Positions 56,904-64,000 of a stretch of 64,000 nucleotides of DNA are shown here, one piece after another. The translations under genes were made by a program, and so were the position numbers. Positions within the stretch are counted from its first letter, which is position 1; every line of letters begins with the position of its first letter. Under the pieces are notes generated by a model. The model was given only the letters and a program-made list of their open reading frames with translations. It searched no databases and was not told where the DNA came from. The DNA comes from Margaritispora aquatica. Taxonomy: Eukaryota > Ascomycota > Leotiomycetes > Helotiales > Discinellaceae. The DNA is taken from the NCBI GenBank assembly GCA_007644065.1, contig VJWN01000006.1:682001-746000 (forward strand), written 5' to 3'.

Positions 56904-58360
56904 ATGCCTTGTAGCAAACTACCACGCGTCTCGTCAATCATTAAGGTTGTAGGACGCTCGACATCTCAGGGCCAGATGAGATGTTTTTCTGTATCGCAAG
57001 CAAGGAAGACTGACGGTGTGTACTCCGAATTGACTGCGATGCGAACGAGAACACCATTTATAGAGGCATTCAAAAATCAACAAAGCGGAGATGTTGTGGC
57101 TCCTATTTCAACGAAGCAGGTGCAGCGCGATCTGACACCAAAAACGATGTCTGAGAGCTTTCATCGGGTGGTATGTTCGGAGATGAGGGCTACTGTGTAT
57201 GTGTACTGATAGTAAGTAGATCTTACCTTTGGCGCGAGATCCTTGGTTGCTGGATTCATATATCAATTCATCTGGTCATATACGACTTGGGACTCTTTTC
57301 ATGGATCTTGACGCGCTTGCTGGTGTCATTGCTTATAAGCATACTGGGGATTCAGTAATGACTGTTACCGCGGCTGTAGATCGAATTACACTCAAGCGTC
57401 CTCTGAGTGAAATTTGTGATCTGGAGCTCAGTGGGCAAGTCACCTTTGCCACTGGAAGAAGTTCCATGGAAGTCTCACTTCAAGTGGCCAAGGCGCCATC
57501 GGAAGGGCGAAAGGTCCAAGACGAGGATATATTGATGACCTGTGCCTTTACTATGGTAAGTCTGGCTCTCTACAAAATGTAAATTTATTCACACAGTGTA
57601 GGTTTCACTTGACCCAGCGACAAAACGACCTGTAGCAATCAGCCCGTTGACCACCACTACGCCACAAGAAAAGGCACTCTTCGCTCTTGGCCAGAAGAAT
57701 TATGCCCTGAAAAAATCGTCTAGCCAACTGGCGCTCAGGAAACAGACCCCAAATGATCCTGAAAGTGACCTTATCCATGCACTTTGGCTTGCACAGCTCG
57801 ATTTTCATGACCCAAATACACCTACTCGAAAACCTGATACAGCAGTGTACATGAAGAATACACAGATTTCTTCCGTGCAAATCATGCAACCGCAGTACCG
57901 TAATCGACATAATTTTATGATATTTGGTGGATTTCTCCTCAAAACCACCTTTGAGCTGGCCTTTACCTGCGTTTCAGCTCTATCTCACACTCGCCCTACC
58001 TTCATTGCGCTCGATCCTTCAACATTTGAAAACCCTGTACCAGTTGGATCAGTACTTTATCTAACCGCTACAGCTGCATATTCAGACTCTCCTTTGATCA
58101 CCAACTCTGACGAGAAGGTGAGTCCGGAAGGGTTCACTCGAATCCAGATAAGAGTGGATTCGAAGGTTAGGAACATTGAGCATGGGGAGACAAAACCCAC
58201 AGGAACATTTAACTATACATTTGAGGTGAAGAAGGATATAAGAGTGATTCCAGAGACGTATGCACAGTTCATGATGTATTTAGATGCCCGGAGGCGTTGC
58301 CAAATGGTCAACGAAAAAGTCGGAGAGAGTGAAAACTTGCATGGTGGAGTAATGGAGTGA
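56904..58360 (+). CDS. acyl-CoA thioesterase, mitochondrial (ACOT9-like, double HotDog)
   Basis: Model: join(56904..57170, 57220..57555, 57602..58360), 453 aa. The first 35 residues form a mitochondrial presequence (MPCSKLPRVSSIIKVVGRST). HotDog domain 1: SESFHRVILPLARDPWLLDS, then YINSSGHIRLGTLFMDLDAL with AGVIAYKH. HotDog domain 2: STQIMQP-like region QIMQPQYRNRHNFMIFGGFL, then LLKTTFELAFTCVSAL. This is the arrangement of ACOT9-type thioesterases, which hydrolyse acyl-CoA to free fatty acid and CoA. Conserved GG/FLL and DLDALAG segments are present. Exon joins were fixed by the VILPLAR and TMVSLDPAT continuities. Likely mitochondrial matrix. Confidence 0.9.
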
Positions 58361-58809
58361 TTGAGTAGCACAAATGTGCATGATACCCAAACTCATACTT
58401 CAAAATGGCAGAAATTAAAGCATTGCAGATGTGCATAGTATTGAGCTTTTGTGCATTGGCTTTATAGAGCATATTATTGGTTTGCTCTTTCCTCACTTCC
58501 CTCAGATGCTCAACACAAAATGCCTTCACATCAAGGTTTTTGATCTCTGCAATTGAAGTTTATTGAGTAATTCATTTAATTCTCTTTCCTTGCATTTTAT
58601 ACCAGATTTTCAATAAGATATTGTATATTATATCTTGTCACGAGTGTTAGAACTGTCCCTTCCTATTTTGATCTCCTCGGGACACTGTTACTTCTCCTCC
58701 ATGTGCCGCATTAAAATCGTTCTTCCGATACGCACTTTGCCATCCTATCCTATCCTATTCTATCCTATCCTACCATATCATTCCTATCGTTCAGAGTCGA
58801 TACGAGCCA
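58361..58809. other. intergenic, no gene seen
   Basis: Includes a (CCTAT)n-like microsatellite at about 58743-58773 within the promoter of the next gene. Confidence 0.5.
58743..58773. repeat. (TATCC)n microsatellite
   Basis: Six imperfect pentanucleotide units 40 bases before the next ATG. Confidence 0.9.
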
Positions 58810-61176
58810 ATGAACTGGACCGGTGGTCGTTTGCAACAACACTCGACCTGCAATCGTAATGGAGCAGCGAGACAGAAACAACATTTTGCTAAGGTACAGC
58901 AGAAGTTACGTGGTGGCAACAAGAAATCACCCATTAAGTTTTCTATCTTCAACCATATTGTGGAAGACCGTCAGTATCAATCTAGGCGCCGAGAATCATC
59001 TGTTGTGGAGTCTTCAGGATCTCGTCATAGCAATCGTGGATACTCAGTACCTGGTGAAAGCCTCCAACCGACTAAAAATCATCTTCCTCCTCAGCAGGAT
59101 ACAAAGCATGAATCACAAGCCACGCAGCATCAATATGATCCGCCAGTAGTCTCCAAGCAGCGAGAAACTTCTATGATAGAAGCTGATTTGAACGAAGAGC
59201 TTTATGATGCAAGCCCTCCTTCACGGCCAAGGGTCAAGCGAGGGCTATCTGTCGATTTGCCAATGGCTAAGCACTTTGAAGCACTTGATGAATCACTATC
59301 AGAGAAAAGACGAAGGCTACTTCGGAAGGGTGATTGGGTAGGAGTAGGTATACAAAAGCCTGCCAGGGTCACATCCAGGGCACCAACACCGGAGCAGAAC
59401 GTTGGAAGAAGAAGGAAGTTGACAGATGGGAACCGAGCAAGATACCAATCGAGGCAGACCCATATCGTGTCGCCATTTCCAAAACGGAGACAAATAAACA
59501 GTCACTTGATGGGAAGCCCACGTTCTGGACTACAAAAGACCGATGTTATGATCTCAATTGGAGGAAGAGTGGTACCACCTGGCGTCAGCTCAAGCTCAAT
59601 AGGTGGGAGAGGAACCGGTAGACAGGATAGTCATCGTAGATCTTTCACGGAATCATCAGATATGATGCTGCTTGGCGATGGAAGGGGAATGGCAGTGGAT
59701 GGTGGCCACGACAATGGAGGAAATATGCTTGATACAACTATGACGCATGTAGCTAGGACGCAAACACCATTCATTTCTCATCGGACTGGATCGATGGCAC
59801 ATAGCCGAAGCGATTTATCGATTTTATTACAGCAAATCCCGGGGAACATCTTGCAAGGTGGCAAGGACCATGGCACCGACTCAAGTCTTCGACACGAACA
59901 GGTTACAAAGCAAAGCCCAGTTCCAAGCTCTACAAAAGATAGGAATTCTGGAAACACCAGATTTGCTGAGGAGGAAGTGTTCGTTGTTTCCTCTCATCCA
60001 TCATCCATATATCAACCAGTCCCCACAAGCTCTCGGATTTCTAAATTCCTGCATTCACATCTGTCAGATAATTTCGGGAGCACTATTGGTCAAATTGGGG
60101 AGATTGAACCTGCTGTATCAAGAGGCCAGATGTTGGACAACAATGTGTGGGAATCATGGGCCAACTTGAACACCACGTTTGATGAAGAGCAGAAAGAATT
60201 TGTTCCATACGACGATCAAGCTGGAGGAGAATATGCGTTAATCAGCCCAGGTATAAGTGCGATTCATGTTGCTCGAGGAGGAGAATACCTGGTCCGACAT
60301 TGCATACAGTCATCCCCTCTGGAGAGTCCGGATACTGACGAAGAGGACTTTACGCCTACCGATACAGAAATTGCGACAGACACAGATCAATTCCACGTCC
60401 ATATTACACATTTACATAGTAAATCAAAGGTAGATGGTGCTAGAATTTTGTCTCCGCCCCGAGATACCCAACTCACTACGGGTTTTGGTGAGAGCAGATT
60501 GGCATCTCGAGAATTGTCAGTTGATCCGGATGAATTATGGAGGAAATTTGTGTTTGGTAGCAGCAGTGAGGAGCTGGAGTCCCAGCTACAACTGTGGCCA
60601 CCTAAACAAATCACAAATCAAAGAATAAAGAATACGAACTCTTCGACTGTAGGCGATGTAGGAACGGAAATTTCATTTGGTTCACCTGAGTACCCCCCCA
60701 TACCGAGCACGACTACCTCGCAACTTTCATCTCACTTTCTAGGTCAAGAAAACGATGGAGTGGTTACAAAGGCAGTATCTATGCGAACAAAGAACGGGCT
60801 GAAAAGGAGGAAACAAGCATGGGGAGAAAGAGGCACATCAAGTACTTATGCTACACGTGGATCTAGTGTTGCGACTGAGGCGGTGTCTTCGGACCATTTA
60901 AAACCTATAGATATGTCCTTATCACTGGGCAATAATAGCTTACCACTAGCATCTGTAGCATCGGATTCTCGCAGAAAGGTCTTGTTCACGAAGCCAGAAC
61001 CTTTCACTGGTCGGAAGTCGATCATTCGCACAGAGGAGAAGCCATTACACATTGGATGGACATTGAGAGAAAGGCTTGAAGGTTTGGAGCCTAAAGAGGC
61101 GAAGAGAAAGAACCTCCTTTATGAACATGATCTGTATGATTCTGATGAAGACATTGAATCTATTGGAGATGAATAA
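58810..61176 (+). CDS. large orphan protein, probably nuclear
   Basis: Intronless, 788 aa. It starts MNWTGGRLQQHSTCNRNGAA followed by a basic patch (RQKQHFAKVQQKLRGGNKK). Most of the length is Ser/Arg/Gly-rich and disordered, with no transmembrane segment or signal peptide. Short ordered-looking islands are LSDNFGSTIGQIGEIEPAVS, DPDELWRKFVFGSSSEELES and the C-terminal HIGWTLRERLEGLEPKEAKR with acidic end DSDEDIESIGDE. I do not recognise a family. Composition and basic patches suggest nucleic-acid binding or a nuclear scaffold, but that is inference. Confidence 0.72.
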   Translation: MNWTGGRLQQHSTCNRNGAARQKQHFAKVQQKLRGGNKKSPIKFSIFNHIVEDRQYQSRRRESSVVESSGSRHSNRGYSVPGESLQPTKNHLPPQQDTKHESQATQHQYDPPVVSKQRETSMIEADLNEELYDASPPSRPRVKRGLSVDLPMAKHFEALDESLSEKRRRLLRKGDWVGVGIQKPARVTSRAPTPEQNVGRRRKLTDGNRARYQSRQTHIVSPFPKRRQINSHLMGSPRSGLQKTDVMISIGGRVVPPGVSSSSIGGRGTGRQDSHRRSFTESSDMMLLGDGRGMAVDGGHDNGGNMLDTTMTHVARTQTPFISHRTGSMAHSRSDLSILLQQIPGNILQGGKDHGTDSSLRHEQVTKQSPVPSSTKDRNSGNTRFAEEEVFVVSSHPSSIYQPVPTSSRISKFLHSHLSDNFGSTIGQIGEIEPAVSRGQMLDNNVWESWANLNTTFDEEQKEFVPYDDQAGGEYALISPGISAIHVARGGEYLVRHCIQSSPLESPDTDEEDFTPTDTEIATDTDQFHVHITHLHSKSKVDGARILSPPRDTQLTTGFGESRLASRELSVDPDELWRKFVFGSSSEELESQLQLWPPKQITNQRIKNTNSSTVGDVGTEISFGSPEYPPIPSTTTSQLSSHFLGQENDGVVTKAVSMRTKNGLKRRKQAWGERGTSSTYATRGSSVATEAVSSDHLKPIDMSLSLGNNSLPLASVASDSRRKVLFTKPEPFTGRKSIIRTEEKPLHIGWTLRERLEGLEPKEAKRKNLLYEHDLYDSDEDIESIGDE

Positions 61177-61997
61177 CGTCGCAGTTGCTGCTTGCATTTG
61201 ATGGTTCGGTATCATAGGACAATAAAAGCGAGCTAAGAGCTAGTTATAGCTAAATTAAGACATCTAAACTAGCAACAGTTTGAACCATGTTGAAGTTGTC
61301 GTTTCATTTTAGACGTCAAAAGTTAATTATGTCAAGTAGCTTCAGTTCTTGTTTCACTTATGTGATATACCTGAGTTCTAAAACAGATTACAAGCTCTTT
61401 AAAAAAGACGACGCGATTTGAATAGAGTACCCAAGGGTAATTTAATCTCATTAAGGCTTGAGATTAAATCCTACCTATTTTCTGTGTTGTGAAGAAAAAA
61501 TCCACCTCAGCTCCAAAAATGGTTAGATAGGAAGTAATAATGATATAATTCTAGCTATGCTCAAAAATTAATATTAAGATACCTCGTATCTAGCGTATAA
61601 TCTTTGGGCCTTTTAATGTAATCTAAGTGTATATTCTGGCACCTTTTAGGTTGAATTTTGGAATTCATTCTTGAGGTTCCATCGATGGACCTACAAACTT
61701 TTCAGCTCCCTCGCAGATAATTTTCCTTCTTTTCTAAGAATATGACATTACTTGAGAATGACGCTTAGTATCTACACTTTCGTTTGGGTTTTCCTTTTCA
61801 TGTACTCTATTGTTTGTCTGATGAAAGGAGAAGCTCGCTTGAGACTGGACCCACTTCAAGCACGAACGCGGCCGCATGGGAGAAAGTCAATGACGCATGT
61901 GAAGTCAAGCCGAATCTCGGGATTTTGAGGTCAACAAGACTGCCAAACAGTTCTTCAACCAGTTCACTACTACAGCAACTGCAATATATCCAAGAAG
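61177..61997. other. intergenic, no gene seen
   Basis: 3' flank of the orphan gene and promoter of SDH5; an open frame at 61784-62116 overlaps the SDH5 leader and is not supported. Confidence 0.45.
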
Positions 61998-63137
61998 ATG
62001 TCTGCTATTCGCATGGTTTTCCGCGGTGTGCGGCCTTCAATGGCATTCGCACGCCCATTGTCGACCACTTCTCGACGAATGGCTGGTCCTGGCAATGCAC
62101 AAGAGCATGCAGGTAATGAAGAGCACCGCAAGATACAGAAGGAAAGGCCATTGAATCCCCACATGACGAATACGAACTCTACAATTGTCAATGATATGCC
62201 ATCTGCTGGCGCGCAGAAGGTTCCTCCGGAGTTCATCACCTCTGTGGACCCAGGCTTTGTACCAAAAGATTCAGTACCTGAGAACACCCAGCGGATGACT
62301 GGTGGTACACAAAAGGGAGCCCCAGACTCAGGCCCGAGTTCGAAGTTGGAGGTTGAGGAGAAGGAGATGGGCGTTGGGGAGATGGAGGGCGGAAAGTTCA
62401 AGATTGAACCTTTGCGAAGAACTGGTGAGGATGCAAACACTACAAGGGCTAGATTGTTATGTAAGTGATGCCCTAGGTTTCTTACATATTCTGAGCGGAT
62501 CTTTAATATCGCATCAACAGATCAGAGCCGCAAGAGAGGCACGCTCGAGAGCGACCTGCTGATGTCGACTTTTGCCGAGGCACATCTCCGAGAAATGAGT
62601 ACCGCCCAGCTAGCACAATTTGATCTTTTCTTGGATGAGAACGATTGGGATATCTATTACTGGGCTACACAAGAGCCTTCGCCGACGTCCCGTGAGACTG
62701 CTGAAGGTGCTGGTCTTGGGCCCGAAGGTGCAACACCAAATGCTGCTGGAAAAGACAAGATGTCTGCGGTTGCACAAGGAACAGATGCTGGCAAGCAGAC
62801 TGGACCAGAATTAGAAACTGATGAGTGGAGACAGGGCCAGCCACGCAGTGGAGAGTGGGCGCAGACGGTTGGAACATTTAAGCCTGCTTATAGACCTGTC
62901 CCGGCTAGATGGAAGAATAGCGAAATCCTGGCTATGTTGAGACGTCATGTCATTTCAAGATCAGCCGGAGGTATCCATGAGGACATTGCAAAGGTGGATG
63001 GAGAAGGTTTAGCCCAGAGTGTTAAAGGCACTGGCGGCGGCGGTGAGCATTATCCTTCAATTGTTATCATGTTTGAGCTGACACATGCACTAGGTATGGC
63101 TTTCATGCCTCCGGTGTTTTCAACCGACCGTCCATAG
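61998..63137 (+). CDS. SDH5: succinate dehydrogenase assembly factor Sdh5 (SDHAF2), extended
   Basis: Model: join(61998..62460, 62521..63042, 63094..63137), 342 aa. The SDHAF2 fold spans the first intron: [20 protein letters not shown], then [20 protein letters not shown] and [15 protein letters not shown]. This factor is needed to attach FAD covalently to the Sdh1 subunit of complex II in the mitochondrial matrix. The N-terminus is a basic presequence ([20 protein letters not shown]). An about 135-residue extension before the fold and about 120 residues after it are low in order and not part of yeast or human Sdh5 (about 165 aa). The last 51-nt intron (GTGAGC...CTAG) is a multiple of three without stops, so keeping it would add 17 residues. 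Confidence 0.92.
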
Positions 63138-64000
63138 AGCGTTGTGAAGGAATAATCGTGTATGAACAATGTACTATGAATGATTGCATCTTTCTCTTTT
63201 TCATAATGTTTGCTTCTGTATTCGCTTGGTCACCGCTTTCGTGTCAACACAAAGATCGGCGTGTCGAGAACCTTGCCTTTGTGCACTTAAACTCCTTTCT
63301 ACCGCTCCTATATTTCAAGACAACTCACCATCTCGAATGGAGAAGGGAGAATGTTTTAAGTGTTACAACTAGCAGTCGTTGTTAGGAAACTGAAAAGTTC
63401 TAAGTATCAGCAAGTGCTAAGACCAACCGCAAGTGCTAGTACCTGCATTTGTATGTACGTACTCGCCAGCATTCTTGCATACCATATACCATGCAGGAAC
63501 CCGCCAGAGATGATGCACAGCAAGCCATGAATCGGGAGACTCAAAGTCAAAGCTCAAAGTCTCCGATCTTGTCTGTGTCTCTGGTTATTTCAAGCTACTG
63601 GCTGCATTCGACAATATCTACGCGAGGAGGTTGGGGATTAGCATGTGTCGATGATTTCCTGATGGCCGAATCTGAGCCTGGGCGCGCCACATTCCATAAC
63701 CTTTGTTGCGAACAGCCATCAAAGGCTTGCTCCCGACCACTTTCTTTGAGCCCCTTGACGTATTCCAAGGAGCTATCATTAGGGAACACCTTATGCAAAG
63801 AATCGATTAGTTGATCCTGCACTGCCATATGGAGCTCACAAGACTTCAATTTCGTTGCGATAATTGGTATTCAAAGATCTTAGCATTTTGCTTGTTGTTG
63901 TACAAAAAGCCAAGGGAGAAGGGAGAAGCGAGAGGTTAGTGCCTCTCAGAGCATTCCTTAGCCGATCACCCTGTCTCAAGCGTTTCTACCCCACAAGCAC
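63138..64000. other. right edge, intergenic
   Basis: 3' flank of SDH5 to the window end. Frames at 63449-63814 (+) and 63595-63849 (-) lack any family resemblance. Confidence 0.45.

Noticed and set aside
1..64000. Secondary-metabolite cluster, CRISPR, viral insertion
   Set aside because: No synthase core, no direct-repeat array, and no capsid, polymerase or integrase-like frame. The P450, AKR and GMC relics are not next to a backbone enzyme.

Overview
The window looks like nuclear DNA of a filamentous ascomycete. Genes lie on both strands and have short introns (mostly 44-60 nt, GTRAGY donors, CTRAY branch-like motifs). Protein families are typical of Pezizomycotina: Bud6, FLC/TRP-like protein, 2EXR, BTB and F-box orphans, secreted pectinases and a Cys-rich GPI protein. 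The pectin-degrading pair and the overall protein style suggest a plant-associated leotiomycete, perhaps Helotiales/Sclerotiniaceae. That placement is inference, since no marker gene is present. All exon models were built by eye from frame, splice signals and protein-family expectation; the 31 introns resolved in intact genes all keep the frame.

Layout. 1-1.2 kb: decayed cytochrome P450 running off the left edge. 2.3-3.9 kb: mitochondrial aspartate aminotransferase with a putative 3-nt microexon. 4.1-12.9 kb: coiled-coil orphan, 2EXR protein, F-box protein, acylated Vps62/DUF946-like protein, small single-pass membrane protein. 13.5-15.0 kb: broken aldo-keto reductase/RidA fusion. 15.3-16.8 kb: divergent CAX-type cation exchanger. 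18.4-21.0 kb: membrane orphan and BTB protein. 21.7 kb: intron-containing tRNA. 22.2 kb: GMC oxidoreductase relic. 23.7-26.9 kb: Bud6. 30.2-33.1 kb: Pbp1/ataxin-2 homologue without a visible LSm domain. 33.8-34.4 kb: alkyltransferase-like DNA-repair protein. 35.0-36.4 kb: Cys-rich GPI-type surface protein. 37.4-38.0 kb: PP1 inhibitor Ypi1. 38.9-42.9 kb: divergent polygalacturonase/pectin methylesterase pair. 43.7-45.0 kb: DUF1279 (FAM210/Nat2-like) protein.

45.27-46.63 kb is a complete Tc1-like transposon between TA dinucleotides. It was inactivated only by in-frame TAG/TAA codons, a textbook repeat-induced point mutation (RIP) pattern. 46.8-51.0 kb holds three consecutive minus-strand orphan single-pass membrane proteins. 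51.9-54.3 kb: FLC-family TRP-like channel/carrier. 54.3-56.9 kb: gene-poor. 56.9-63.1 kb: mitochondrial acyl-CoA thioesterase, a nuclear-looking orphan, and Sdh5.

Functional links. Polygalacturonase and pectin methylesterase act in sequence on homogalacturonan and share one intergenic region, so co-regulation is plausible. AAT1, the DUF1279 protein, the ACOT9-like thioesterase and Sdh5 are nuclear genes for mitochondrial proteins but are not clustered. Gene decay recurs (P450, AKR-RidA, GMC, Tc1), and two of the four carry RIP-compatible stops. I found no secondary-metabolite cluster, CRISPR array or viral element. The most interesting items are the microexon, the LSm-less Pbp1, the RIP-only Tc1 copy, the motif-altered CAX protein and the trio of membrane orphans.
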